Shown: positions 33,624 through 42,094, counted from the first letter of the stretch. The stretch: 46,114 nucleotides of DNA from a bacterium (GCA_024228395.1 JAAETM010000153.1:1-46114); one strand, 5' to 3'. The notes: generated by a model from the letters alone, not told the origin. Made by a program: numbers and translations.

Positions 33624-35159
33624 CTATCGCAGGTCGCCCTTGAGAACTTTGCCAGCTTCACTCTTGGGCAACCCATCTCGAAAGTGCACCTCGCTGGGCA
33701 CCTTGTGGGGCGAGAGTATGGCGCGCAAGGCCTTGATGATGGCCCTCTCCTCCAGTTCCCTGCCGTCGAGGGGCACCACAAAAGCGCGAATGCGTTCACC
33801 CATGGTTTCATCTGGAACGCCGATCACGGCGACCTCGTGACTGTCCCCGAGGGAGAGGATCGCCTCTTCAATCTCCTTGGCGGAGACCCGGTGGGCCCCC
33901 GCTTTGATGAAATCCCGCTTGCGTCCGACGATAAAGAAGAAACCATCATCATCACGGTAGGCCAGATCCCCCGTGTGATAACCCAATCCGTCCAGTACTT
34001 CATCCGTGGCCACCCTATCGTTCCAGTAGCCCACCATGATGTTGGGTCCGCTGGCGATGATCTCCCCCACCTCCCCGGTTTCCGCCTCGCGACCGTCCGC
34101 AGTGATCAGACGCAGATCAACTTCGGGAATAGCTCGGCCAATGGAGCCAATCTTCTCCCGAAGCATGGAAGGGGGCAGGTAAGCGAGACGCGCCGAGGCC
34201 TCGGTTGCGCCGTACATGATGAAAATCTCGCGCCCGGGCAGGGCGGCCATCAAGCGTCGCGTGAGGTCGGGCCCCATGGATCCTCCCGCCTGGGTCACAT
34301 AGCGCAGCTGCGCCATTTCCCGCTCCACGAACGTGGATCGATTGAGCAGGATGGCGAAGTTTGAGGGCACACCCGAAAACCCGGTACAACCCTCGCTCTC
34401 CAGCGTATCGAGCATGACGTTGGGGTAGAGCGTTTGGTTTTCAATGACCAGACTTCCGCCGCAATACGCGTGGGTATTGAGCAAGCTTAGACCGTAGACG
34501 TAGAAGAACGGGAGCACGCTGAGCACCCGGTCGTTGGCCTGCAAGTCCAAGTAGGAGACGATCGAGCGCGTATTGGAAAGCAGGTTGCGATGGGTGAGCA
34601 TGACACCCTTGGATTCTCCCGTGCTGCCCGAGGTGTAGATGATCGCGGCCAGGCTGGTTTCGTCCAGGGCAAGATCCAGCGCCTGGCTCGAATGGGTCGC
34701 GCGTGCCTCTAGGAGGTCCAAGTGAGGCTGCCCCTCCCGGAACTCGCCCTTGGCTTGGCCGGGTTCTTCGAGAACCCAATCCAACCTTAGATCCTCCGTC
34801 ATGGCCTGCCTCGCCTGCGAGCCAGAGCCCGCACCCACAATCAATCCGCTGGCTCCGCAGTCCTCCAGGAGCCGACTCAGCGCCGCTCCCTTCGAAGCAG
34901 TGTTCAGAAGCACAGCGACGCCCCCCGCCTTCAGAATCCCATAAAAACTCTCGACAAAGAGCAGGGAGTTCCGCGACAGGAGTCCCACCCGATCGCCTGG
35001 CGAAAGCCCCTGACTTTGCAGAACACGGGCCGTGCGATTGGCCTCCCGATCCACGTCCCCGTAGCTGCCACACCGTTCGCTGTGGATCACAAACTCCTGA
35101 TCCGGTGCGGCGGCGGCGTGTCGTTCGATCAGGTGGTGGACTAGGGTCGGGTCACTCAT
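33624..35159 (-). CDS. AMP-forming acyl/amino acid ligase (ANL superfamily)
   Basis: A 511-residue adenylate-forming enzyme. It has the P-loop-like IIYTSGSTGESKGVMLTH (about 168-185), A5 motif IMYGATEAS, A7 YHTGDLAYRDDDGFFFIVGR and the C-terminal catalytic lysine region PKSEAGKVLKGDL. It should activate a carboxylic acid as an acyl-AMP and pass it to CoA or, more likely here, to the free acyl carrier protein encoded on the other side of the shared promoter. The layout recalls acyl-CoA ligases next to asparagine synthase-like genes in exopolysaccharide clusters. AGGAG is 4 bases before the ATG. Confidence 0.88.
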   Translation of the reverse strand: MSDPTLVHHLIERHAAAAPDQEFVIHSERCGSYGDVDREANRTARVLQSQGLSPGDRVGLLSRNSLLFVESFYGILKAGGVAVLLNTASKGAALSRLLEDCGASGLIVGAGSGSQARQAMTEDLRLDWVLEEPGQAKGEFREGQPHLDLLEARATHSSQALDLALDETSLAAIIYTSGSTGESKGVMLTHRNLLSNTRSIVSYLDLQANDRVLSVLPFFYVYGLSLLNTHAYCGGSLVIENQTLYPNVMLDTLESEGCTGFSGVPSNFAILLNRSTFVEREMAQLRYVTQAGGSMGPDLTRRLMAALPGREIFIMYGATEASARLAYLPPSMLREKIGSIGRAIPEVDLRLITADGREAETGEVGEIIASGPNIMVGYWNDRVATDEVLDGLGYHTGDLAYRDDDGFFFIVGRKRDFIKAGAHRVSAKEIEEAILSLGDSHEVAVIGVPDETMGERIRAFVVPLDGRELEERAIIKALRAILSPHKVPSEVHFRDGLPKSEAGKVLKGDLR

Positions 35160-35199
35160 GGGCTCCTCGCAAAGGGCAGCATAGTAGGAGGGGAGTCGT

Positions 35200-35219
35200 C
35201 AAGGTAGACCTTGTATACT
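35200..35219 (+). promoter_or_regulatory. Palindromic operator abutting a -10 element
   Basis: CAAGGT-AG-ACCTTG is a perfect 14-base inverted repeat (35200-35213), directly followed by TATACT (35214-35219), a good -10 hexamer for plus-strand asnB transcription. No clear -35 is present at 17 bases, suggesting either an activator-dependent promoter or repression from the palindrome. It lies in the only intergenic region shared by the ligase and asnB operons, so one regulator could govern both. Confidence 0.5.
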
Positions 35220-35339
35220 CCTGGCGAACCTCCGCCTCACCCCCAACCACCGCCCCACGCCCTTGCAGTCCTCCTTCAGCACTCCCGTGACCAGTGATTC
35301 CTCGACCCATATTTCCCCAGCCCCAGGGGCCCGCCGCTG

Positions 35340-37277
35340 ATGTGTGGCATCGTCGGAATTCTTGATCTGCGGGGCGGACGGCCGGCTGTGGACAGGGTGG
35401 GCGAGATGCTGCGAGAGATTCGGCACCGGGGCCCCGACGCGGATGGGGTCTGGGCCGAGGGACCTGTGGCCCTGGGGCACGTTCGGCTCTCGATCATCGA
35501 CCTGGCGGGTGGAGCGCAGCCCATGTCGAACCCGGCCGGAAATCTGCACATCACCTTCAATGGGGAGATTTTCAACTTCCCAGAATTGCGCCAAGGGCTT
35601 GTGGAGCGAGGCTACGCCTTTAGGACACGCTCCGACACGGAGGTGATTCTGGCGCTCTACGAGGAACAGGGTTCGGCCTGCGTGGAACAGCTAAACGGCC
35701 AATTCGCCTTTGCCATTTGGGACGACCAGGATCAGAGTCTCTTTCTTTCCCGGGATCGGCTCGGAATCCGCCCGCTCTACTACGCGGATCCAGCCAGCCA
35801 TGACCCGACGCAGTTTGTTTTCGCGTCGGAGATCAAGGCGCTTTTCGCGCATCCGTGCGTTGCGCGGGAGTTCGACCTGCGCGGCATCGACGAGGTTTTG
35901 ACCTATTGGACGGCCCAGGCGCCGCGCACCGCTTTCAAGGGCATTCGAGCCTTGCCGCCGGGACACTCGATGCGGATCAAGCAGGGGACGATTGAGCTTT
36001 GGACCTACTGGAGCCTGCGCTTCGGGGAGAGGGCTTACGATCTCAGCGACGACGAAGCTGCCGAGCAATTGCGGGAGCACCTGATCCGGTCCACCAAGCT
36101 GCGTTTGCGATCCGATGTGCCCGTAGGCTCCTACCTGAGCGGTGGTTTGGATTCTTCGTTGATCGTGGCCATGATCACCGGTGAGTCCGACGCGGCGTTG
36201 GAGACATTTTCGGTGGCCTTTGAGAGTGACGAATTCGACGAGAGCTCCTTCCAGCGCGAGGTTAGTCGTCATCTTGGGACCTCGCACAGCGAGATCCTGT
36301 GCACGCCCTTCCAGATAGGCGAAGTGTTTCCCGAGGTGATTCGTCATGCGGAATCTCCCATCCTACGCACCGCTCCCGCACCGCTCTATCGCCTCTCGCG
36401 GTTGGTTCGAGAAAGTGGTTACAAGGTTGTGCTGACCGGGGAAGGGGCCGATGAAATCCTGGGTGGTTATGACCTGTTCAAGGAGGCCAAGATTCGGCGC
36501 TTCTGGTCGCGCTTCCCCGAGTCCAATCTGCGACCCCTGTTGCTGAGGCGACTCTACCCCTACTTAAAGAACCTGCAGGCCCAGCCCGAGGCTTATCGGC
36601 GAGCCTTCTTCCACGTCAAGGCCACCGATCTGGACAATCCGTTCTTTTCCCATCTGCCGCGCTGGGACATGACCGTCGGCATCAAACGCTTCTACTCCAG
36701 GGAGACCAAGGAACGACTCAAGGGTTTTGACCCGCGGGAGGATCTGGAGCAGACCCTGCCCACCGGATTCGCCAAGTGGCACCAGTTCGAACAGGCCCAG
36801 TATCTGGAGGCCACGATTCTCATGCCGGGTTACATTCTGGCCTCCCAGGGGGATCGCATGCTAATGGGGAACTCGGTGGAGGGCCGTTTCCCCTTTCTGG
36901 ACCATCATTTGGTAGAGTTTGCTGCCCGCTTGCACCCCCGTCAGAAGATGAAAGCTCTAAATGAAAAATTCATCCTGAAGCGCGCCCTGGGCCACCTGCT
37001 GCCGGCTTCCGTATGTCAGCGCAAAAAACAGCCCTACAGGGCTCCTGATGCGGTCAGCCTATTGGGGGATGGGGAGCGGATTCCCAGGCCGGAGTACTGC
37101 CGAGACCTGCTTTCTCCGGCACGGCTGGATCAGTATGGGATTTTTAGTTCCACGGCGGTCGAAAAACTACTGCGCAAGTGGAGGATGGGTCGATCCATCG
37201 GGGTACGCGACAACATGGCGCTGGTGGGTGTTCTTTCCACCCAGCTCCTAGCGCGTCAATTCCTCGACTCCGACTAG
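35340..37277 (+). CDS. asnB: Glutamine-hydrolysing asparagine synthase-like protein
   Basis: The 645-residue enzyme has both AsnB halves. The N-terminal glutaminase begins MCGIVGILD, Cys2 being the nucleophile after Met removal, with RHRGPDADG, SIIDLAGGAQPM and FNGEIFNF; it releases ammonia from glutamine. The synthetase half has the PPi-loop SGGLDSSLIVAM (about 268-279) and GEGADEILGGY. Substrate recognition may differ from asparagine synthesis: relatives in polysaccharide clusters amidate other carboxylates. It is the first of four closely spaced genes, with a carrier protein 14 bases downstream. No strong ribosome-binding site is visible. Confidence 0.88.
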   Translation: MCGIVGILDLRGGRPAVDRVGEMLREIRHRGPDADGVWAEGPVALGHVRLSIIDLAGGAQPMSNPAGNLHITFNGEIFNFPELRQGLVERGYAFRTRSDTEVILALYEEQGSACVEQLNGQFAFAIWDDQDQSLFLSRDRLGIRPLYYADPASHDPTQFVFASEIKALFAHPCVAREFDLRGIDEVLTYWTAQAPRTAFKGIRALPPGHSMRIKQGTIELWTYWSLRFGERAYDLSDDEAAEQLREHLIRSTKLRLRSDVPVGSYLSGGLDSSLIVAMITGESDAALETFSVAFESDEFDESSFQREVSRHLGTSHSEILCTPFQIGEVFPEVIRHAESPILRTAPAPLYRLSRLVRESGYKVVLTGEGADEILGGYDLFKEAKIRRFWSRFPESNLRPLLLRRLYPYLKNLQAQPEAYRRAFFHVKATDLDNPFFSHLPRWDMTVGIKRFYSRETKERLKGFDPREDLEQTLPTGFAKWHQFEQAQYLEATILMPGYILASQGDRMLMGNSVEGRFPFLDHHLVEFAARLHPRQKMKALNEKFILKRALGHLLPASVCQRKKQPYRAPDAVSLLGDGERIPRPEYCRDLLSPARLDQYGIFSSTAVEKLLRKWRMGRSIGVRDNMALVGVLSTQLLARQFLDSD

Positions 37278-37291
37278 CGCCCCCACTCCCA

Positions 37292-37552
37292 ATGGAATCA
37301 AACCCCAAGATCTCCGCGTCCGTACGCGAATTCATTGTCGACAACTTCCTTTTGGGCGAGGACGATGATGATTTCACCAACAATCGCAGTTTCCTGGAGA
37401 GTGGCCTGATCGATTCCATGGGGATTCTCGAACTGATCTCCTTTGTTGAAGACACCTACGAAGTGGAGATTGCTGATGACGAATTGGTTCCGGAAAACCT
37501 GGACTCCGTGGATCGTGTCACCAAGTTCATCCAGTCCAAGCAAGTGGCCTAG
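37292..37552 (+). CDS. Acyl carrier protein
   Basis: A free-standing carrier protein of 86 residues, acidic, with the helix II signature LESGLIDSMGILELISF; Ser42 (DSM) is the phosphopantetheine attachment site. Family members hold an acyl or aminoacyl group as a thioester. It sits between asnB and the NadE-like gene, opposite an adenylating ligase, which is the expected loading partner. The ATG at 37292 gives a normal ACP length; upstream in-frame sequence overlaps asnB. Confidence 0.9.
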   Translation: MESNPKISASVREFIVDNFLLGEDDDDFTNNRSFLESGLIDSMGILELISFVEDTYEVEIADDELVPENLDSVDRVTKFIQSKQVA

Positions 37553-37580
37553 CCCCCTCGCTCCACCAAAGGAACAGCCC

Positions 37581-38567
37581 TTGAAGACTCCCTCGCCCCA
37601 AGCGCATGAGGTCTTGAACCTCGATTGCGAAAGAGCCTCCCAAGAGATCCAGAAATGGATCAAAGAAACGGTGGGTCGCCGATTCCATAAGAAGGGCATT
37701 GTGTTGGGAATTTCTGGCGGAATCGACAGTAGCTGCGTGGCAGCTCTGTGTGCGCAAGCTCTGGGGCCCAAACGCGTTCAGGGCCTACTGATGCCCGAGG
37801 GAGATTCCGCATCTTCAGAGGAATCGACACACTTGGGGTGCCTCTTGGCGGAAAGCCAGGACATCGACGTGATTTTGGAGGATATCGGCCCTGCGCTGGA
37901 GGCCTGTGGTTGCTATCGGCGACGGGACGAAGCCATCCGCGGTGTGATCCCTGCCTACGGACCGGGCTGGCGCTCCAAGATTGTTTTGCCGAGTGTGATC
38001 GACAGTGACCAATACCGAGTCTTCTCGGTAATCGCAGTTTCGCCGGAGGGCGAAGAGGTCAAAGCACGTCTCAACCCAAAGGCCAGCCAGGGCATTGTGG
38101 CTGCGACCAACTACAAGCAACGCATTCGCAAAACGACCGAGTACTACCACGCGGATCGACTCAATTACCTGGTCGCGGGAACTCCCAATCGGCTCGAATA
38201 CGACCAGGGTTTCTTCGTTAAGGGGGGAGATGGCCTGGCGGACATCAAACCCATCGCCCACCTGTACAAGACCCAGGTTTACCAATTGGCAGAGTATCTG
38301 GGTGTGCCCACCGAAATTTGCGAGCGTCCCCCGACCACGGACACGTACTCCCTGCCCCAAACCCAGGAGGAGTTTTACTTCTCCCTGCCCTACGACCAGA
38401 TGGACCTCTGCCTTTGGGCAAAGAACCATGACCGAAGTGCAGCCGAAGTGAGTGCCCTGATCGGGCTTAGCGAACTGCAGGTGGAACGCGTCTTCCGGGA
38501 CATCGAGGGCAAGCGCAAGGTGGCCTACCACCTGCACCATGAGCCGGTATTGTTCAAAGCGATCTAG
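37581..38567 (+). CDS. NadE-like ATP-dependent amide synthetase
   Basis: The 328-residue product belongs to the NAD synthetase (NadE) family: PP-loop LGISGGIDSSCVAALC, GLLMPEGDSASSEES, VAGTPNRLEYDQGFFVKGGD and KPIAHLYKTQVYQLAEYLGV. NadE adenylates a carboxylate and replaces AMP with ammonia. It lacks a nitrilase glutaminase domain, so it would use free ammonia. It carries an insert of about 60 residues around positions 135-200 not usual in NadE. Placement among asnB, ACP and an acyltransferase suggests it amidates a cell-surface or specialised metabolite instead of, or as well as, deamido-NAD. Start is the TTG at 37581 with AAAGGA 7 bases upstream; earlier in-frame codons overlap the ACP gene. 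Confidence 0.8.
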   Translation: MKTPSPQAHEVLNLDCERASQEIQKWIKETVGRRFHKKGIVLGISGGIDSSCVAALCAQALGPKRVQGLLMPEGDSASSEESTHLGCLLAESQDIDVILEDIGPALEACGCYRRRDEAIRGVIPAYGPGWRSKIVLPSVIDSDQYRVFSVIAVSPEGEEVKARLNPKASQGIVAATNYKQRIRKTTEYYHADRLNYLVAGTPNRLEYDQGFFVKGGDGLADIKPIAHLYKTQVYQLAEYLGVPTEICERPPTTDTYSLPQTQEEFYFSLPYDQMDLCLWAKNHDRSAAEVSALIGLSELQVERVFRDIEGKRKVAYHLHHEPVLFKAI

Positions 38568-38568
38568 A

Positions 38569-39249
38569 ATGGCTGGCGCAGATGCACCTTGGCTGTCGAA
38601 GAGCCCGGACCCGATTGCTGAGCTTATCTTCCGCATGTATGGCCTGCGCAGCAAGCGCCTACGTGGCCTGCTACGCTGGTTGCTGAAGCGCAAGGAAGGT
38701 ACGGATTACGAGTACTACTCGATCACCCTGCGTCGGATCTTCGCCACCTACCACCAAGTCCACGTGGGGCTCTACACCCACGGTGCATGTTTCAAGCCCG
38801 GCGCCTTCCCGCAGGGCACAAAAATTGGCCGCTACGCCTCCCTCGCCAGGGGCGCAGTGGCCCACGGATCCAACCATCCGATGAACCTGAAGTCCTGTCA
38901 CGCTTTCTTCTTCAACCCGCTTTTGGGCGTGGTTCCGAAACGCTTGGCCGTGGACAGTCCCTTGGAAATTGGGCACGACGTTTGGATCGGCGACAATGTG
39001 ATCGTGCTTCCCGCTGTGACCAAAATAGGCCATGGGGCCGTCGTGGGCGCCGGATCGGTCCTGAACAAGGACGTGCCACCCTACGCCGTCGTCGTCGGAC
39101 ATCCTGCCCGCGTGGTTCGCTATCGATTCTCCAAAGACAAGATCGAGGAGCTCCTGGACGAAAACTGGTGGGACCATGGACTCGCTGAACTCAGGGGCGA
39201 ACGCTTGGCCGAGTTCACCCACCCGCTCGAAGAAGACGAGATTCGTTAG
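38569..39249 (+). CDS. Left-handed beta-helix acyltransferase (CatB/LpxA-like)
   Basis: The 226-residue product has hexapeptide-repeat strands typical of trimeric acyltransferases: PLEIGHDVWIGDNVIVLPAV, TKIGHGAVVGAGSVLNKDV and the end PPYAVVVGHPARVVRYRF. This arrangement resembles CatB/serine O-acetyltransferase-like enzymes that acetylate sugars or small molecules. The catalytic histidine is probably that in AHGSNHPMNLKSCH. It starts 1 base after the NadE-like stop, so it is the last step encoded in this cluster, perhaps decorating a sugar. Confidence 0.85.
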   Translation: MAGADAPWLSKSPDPIAELIFRMYGLRSKRLRGLLRWLLKRKEGTDYEYYSITLRRIFATYHQVHVGLYTHGACFKPGAFPQGTKIGRYASLARGAVAHGSNHPMNLKSCHAFFFNPLLGVVPKRLAVDSPLEIGHDVWIGDNVIVLPAVTKIGHGAVVGAGSVLNKDVPPYAVVVGHPARVVRYRFSKDKIEELLDENWWDHGLAELRGERLAEFTHPLEEDEIR

Positions 39250-39505
39250 CCGACGCCCCGTTGGCTGGGTGCTGCGAGTTCGCTCGCTGGGGACCGGGTC
39301 GTCCACGGCGAAATCAAATCGAAGCAGGACGACAGCATCGGCACGGTCGACGCAAACATCGCGGGGGCAAGTCGCAGGGCTCTAATCGCAATACGCATCG
39401 ACCCCATGCCAATCGCAAAGGGTCTGCCCGGTTCTTACCCAAGGGGGAGGACACTGCAGCTTCATCATTTTTGGCGGTTGGACCGGCGGCCCAGCCGAGG
39501 ATACC

Positions 39506-40002
39506 TCAATCCTGGCCGATGATTTCCTCGAACAACTGTGTGGCCACGCGGGCCTTCATCTCTTCTTCACCTTTGGCTAGTTCTTGAACGTAAGCCAGGC
39601 TTTCGGTGGTGCGCAAGGAGAGTCGGGCTAGCTCGGATGTTTCATGAAGACGTGCTCCAGGCATAGCAACTCGGATCCTGGCAGGGTTTTGCGGATTTTG
39701 ACCCCGCAGACAATGCGGTAGGGATCCCCTCCGCAGGTCCCGAAAGGGACCTGTGATCCGCTGCAAGAACCGGGGCCTTCCTGCTGCACATGGGTCAGGA
39801 CCAACTTCTCGATCGCCTTGCCCGCACGCCTACACGGGTGGGGATCCTAGCTGACCAGAGCCCGCTCCACCGAATCCCTGGCATTTTTGGTTTCAAGGGA
39901 GGAACCCAGGGCTTTGTAGATCTCCTCGAATGCTGCTTTTGCTGCTTTGGAAAGACACGCCATCGTATGAATGATTCTAGCCTCCCGGGAGACAAACTCG
40001 CG
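39506..40002 (-). pseudogene. Decayed gene of unknown family
   Basis: On the minus strand one frame reads protein-like from 40002 to 39628 (MACLSKAAKAAFEEIYKALG, then IVCGVKIRKTLPGSELL) but is broken by a TAG at 39849-39847 and ends at 39630-39628. The protein-like text resumes in another frame (TTESLAYVQELAKGEEEMKA, ending at 39506). An upstream TGA at 40005 also sits in the same frame, and further protein-like text precedes it. Two stops plus a shift indicate a relic. I recognise no family. The sequence from 39250 to 39505 contains nothing I can support. Confidence 0.45.
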
Positions 40003-40039
40003 TCACAAGGATGCCACGTCCACGTAAGATCCGCTGCAA
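39755..40039 (-). repeat. 12-base direct repeat flanking the relic
   Basis: GATCCGCTGCAA occurs at 39755-39766 and 40028-40039 in the same orientation, 273 bases apart (a multiple of three). On the minus strand both copies read CSGS in the same frame, so the repeat may be a remnant of an internal duplication in the decayed gene rather than a target-site duplication. The following CCGG..CCTT bases are partly similar. Confidence 0.4.
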
Positions 40040-40079
40040 CGCCGGCCTTTTGGCCGCTTCTAGCCTATAGTGCAACCCC

Positions 40080-40646
40080 ATGGCCGTCCGCAAAATCACC
40101 CTACTCCTGCCGCTCTTACTGCTTGTCGCTTGCTCCCAGGGTCCCCCGAAGAAACCGGCACCGTCCGACCCTGGCACGGCGGCAGTGAATTCCACCCCTG
40201 GTGACCCCATGACCTCCCAAAACAAGCCGCAAAAACCACAAGCCGCCCCCATCCAATACAACGATCTGAGCCCTGCGGAAGCCCGGGTCATCCTGCGCAA
40301 GGGTACCGACCGGCCTGGTGATGGCGGATTTACCAAGACCGATGCTGCCGGCACCTACCTCTGTCGGCAGTGCAACGCGCAGCTATACCGAGCAGCGGAC
40401 AAGTTCGATAGCCATTGCGGCTGGCCCAGCTTCGATGACCAGATCGGTGATGCCGTCGTCAATGTGCCCGATGCGGATGGGCGCCGTTTGGAGATCATCT
40501 GTGCCAATTGTGGGGGGCATCTCGGGCACGTTTTCACCGGCGAGCATCTAACCCCGAAAAACACCCGTCACTGCGTCAATACCACGTCCATGAGCTTTGT
40601 GCCCCAGGGTGAGCCCATCCCAGCAAAGATCGTGCTTTCTGAATAA
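40080..40646 (+). CDS. msrB: Methionine-R-sulfoxide reductase (MsrB) lipoprotein
   Basis: MsrB reduces methionine-R-sulfoxide in proteins. The 188-residue product has a lipoprotein signal (LLLLVACSQ, Cys about 19), a Pro/Lys-rich linker, and the MsrB domain (about 60-185): zinc-binding CRQC and CANC pairs, [21 protein letters not shown] and the catalytic cysteine in [11 protein letters not shown]. Lipidation places it in the periplasm or outer membrane, where it would repair oxidised exported proteins. TATAGT lies 9 bases before the ATG. A terminator follows. Confidence 0.92.
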   Translation: MAVRKITLLLPLLLLVACSQGPPKKPAPSDPGTAAVNSTPGDPMTSQNKPQKPQAAPIQYNDLSPAEARVILRKGTDRPGDGGFTKTDAAGTYLCRQCNAQLYRAADKFDSHCGWPSFDDQIGDAVVNVPDADGRRLEIICANCGGHLGHVFTGEHLTPKNTRHCVNTTSMSFVPQGEPIPAKIVLSE

Positions 40647-40694
40647 GCACTCCGCTAGGCGCCAGAGAGCGGATAGCGCCCGAATACCGCATGT

Positions 40695-40727
40695 AAGGCC
40701 CGCGTAACGCCAGTTACTCGGGCCTTT
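40695..40727 (+). terminator. Rho-independent terminator after msrB
   Basis: AAGGCCCG and CGGGCCTT, then GTAAC and GTTAC, form a stem of about 13 pairs with one C-T mismatch and loop GCCA, followed by TTTCCT. It separates msrB from the next transcription unit. Confidence 0.78.
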
Positions 40728-40752
40728 CCTGTCGGATCTTGGCGTCTCTTTG

Positions 40753-40758
40753 TATTAT
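40753..40758 (+). promoter_or_regulatory. Likely -10 element of the secreted protein gene
   Basis: TATTAT is preceded by TG and stands out in the otherwise GC-rich spacer between the msrB terminator and the next start codon. It would give a leader of about 65 bases. No good -35 is visible. Confidence 0.4.
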
Positions 40759-40830
40759 TGGGTCGCCCCACGGGAGCGGTTCCGCTCCGAGCATGTGGTC
40801 GGCACTTTCCACATAACGGAGATTCCGCCT

Positions 40831-41907
40831 GTGAAGAACCAATCTAGCCCCCTTTTCCTTCTGGCAGCCGCGAGCTTGATCGCCGCCAGTACCTTTGCCG
40901 GTTCGGCCAAGGAAGCCGCTGTGACCACGGAGGTCGCCCTGTCCTTCCGCACCCTGCGGACCTGGGACGTGCGACTGCCCGCCGAGGCCTTCGCCCCCAT
41001 CGGCAAGGCCATCCCCTTCGCCGCCGCTGGCGAAGCCGGACTGAAGATCGCCATCGAAGAAGGCACCCTGCGCATCGACCGCGATGGCGACGGTGAACTC
41101 GATGGCCGGGTGGAAACACCGGACAAGGAAAAGGGCAGCCAATTGGTTGTCTTCCGCTTGAACGAAGGCTCTGAAAACGAGTCCACCTATGCCGTTCGCG
41201 TGAAGAACGACGGCCGCTGGTCCTACGCCCCCGCGGGTGCCATGGAAGGCCAGGCTGGCAATACGCGCTTCATGATCTTCGACCAAAACGGCAATGGCCG
41301 CTTCGACGACTACGGTGTCGACGCCATGATCGTGGGCCGGGGCAAGACCGCCAGCTTCCTCTCCCACTCGATCCACATCGACGGGGTTCTTACTGAACTC
41401 GTCATGGGTGCCGACGGGCGCAGCGCCTCCCTGACCCCCTTCTCCGGCGAAACCGGCAAGTTGGATCTGGGTGCTGAACTGACCACCAAGGCCAAGATGC
41501 GCTCGGTGGTCGTGAACTCCAAGGACGGCAAGCATTCCTTCGAGCTCTCCCGCGCCCTGTCCGCAAAAGGCGGATTGAACGTGCCCGCAGGCGAGTACGT
41601 ACTGCACTCCGCCCAGGTCGTTCTCGGCAAGAGCCACGCGGAAATGACGGCCGGCAACTCCAAGCCCATCACGGTCGCAGCCGGCGAAACCTCCACCCTC
41701 GATTGGGGCGGCCCTGTGAACGCCAAGTTCCGCTACAAGCGCGGTGGCGACAAACTGCAGATCGCACCGGGCGACATCCAGTACTACGGCAGCGCCGGCG
41801 AAGTTTACGCCAACTTCATGCCGCTCGGCTCCTCCCCGAAATTTGCGATCAAAGAGAAAGCCACGGGCAAGGTGCTCGTCAACACCGTTTTCCCCGGCAA
41901 CTGCTGA
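40831..41907 (+). CDS. Secreted protein with calcium-loop motifs, possible selenoprotein
   Basis: Conventionally this encodes 358 residues. GTG at 40831 is preceded by GGAG at about 9 bases; a signal peptide follows (LFLLAAASLIAASTFAGSA). The mature part is beta-rich and holds two EF-hand/dockerin-like loops, DRDGDGELDG (about 82-91) and DQNGNGRFDD (about 152-161), so calcium binding is likely. I do not recognise the family. The last sense codon is Cys, then TGA, but the same frame continues 39 protein-like codons to TAA at 42027, and a terminator only appears after that. If the UGA is read, the product has 398 residues with a Cys-Sec pair. Function unknown; neighbours are redox-related. Confidence 0.75.
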   Translation: MKNQSSPLFLLAAASLIAASTFAGSAKEAAVTTEVALSFRTLRTWDVRLPAEAFAPIGKAIPFAAAGEAGLKIAIEEGTLRIDRDGDGELDGRVETPDKEKGSQLVVFRLNEGSENESTYAVRVKNDGRWSYAPAGAMEGQAGNTRFMIFDQNGNGRFDDYGVDAMIVGRGKTASFLSHSIHIDGVLTELVMGADGRSASLTPFSGETGKLDLGAELTTKAKMRSVVVNSKDGKHSFELSRALSAKGGLNVPAGEYVLHSAQVVLGKSHAEMTAGNSKPITVAAGETSTLDWGGPVNAKFRYKRGGDKLQIAPGDIQYYGSAGEVYANFMPLGSSPKFAIKEKATGKVLVNTVFPGNC

Positions 41908-42027
41908 GGCATCGGCTTTGCACCGGTCACCGTGAGTGTACCGGCCAACGTTGAAGTAATGATCACTATGGTCGCCGACAACTGGGCCTTTGGCGCGGTC
42001 AAGGGAGTTTCCAACGGAACCCTGTAA
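41905..42027 (+). other. In-frame UGA and 39-codon continuation
   Basis: After ...VFPGNC comes TGA (41905-41907), then GIGFAPVTVSVPANVEVMIT and MVADNWAFGAVKGVSNGTL before TAA. The continuation alternates hydrophobic and polar residues like beta strands, uses codons like the upstream gene and completes a plausible domain. Genes elsewhere in the window end in TGA, so the code is standard. Options are selenocysteine, stop-codon readthrough or a recent nonsense mutation (TGG to TGA). Only genome context or homologues can decide. Confidence 0.5.
41923..41944 (+). promoter_or_regulatory. SECIS-like hairpin after the UGA
   Basis: CCGGU-CAC-CGUGA-GUG-U-ACCGG folds as 5 bp, one bulged U on the 3' side, 3 bp and a five-base loop. 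The loop begins 24 bases after the UGA, inside the 16-37 base window of known bacterial SECIS elements. A 3-bp upper stem and single bulged U also occur in E. coli fdhF, where the U is on the 5' side and the loop is GGUC. The loop here lacks GG, so support is partial. Confidence 0.35.
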
Positions 42028-42058
42028 CCGTCCCTCGCTGACTTCGTAGTCAGTCCAC

Positions 42059-42094
42059 AACGGGGCTCCGGTTGCACGCCGGAGCCCCGTTTGC
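42059..42094 (+). terminator. Terminator-like hairpin
   Basis: A perfect 13-bp stem (42059-42071 with 42079-42091; GGGGCTCCGG core) with a 7-base loop and a short TTT tail. It lies 31 bases after the TAA at 42027, consistent with that codon being the true gene end. Confidence 0.7.

Noticed and set aside
39735..39752. AGGTCCC-GAAA-GGGACCT hairpin as a terminator
   Set aside because: It lies inside the decayed gene, has no T-run on either strand, and can be explained by coding sequence.
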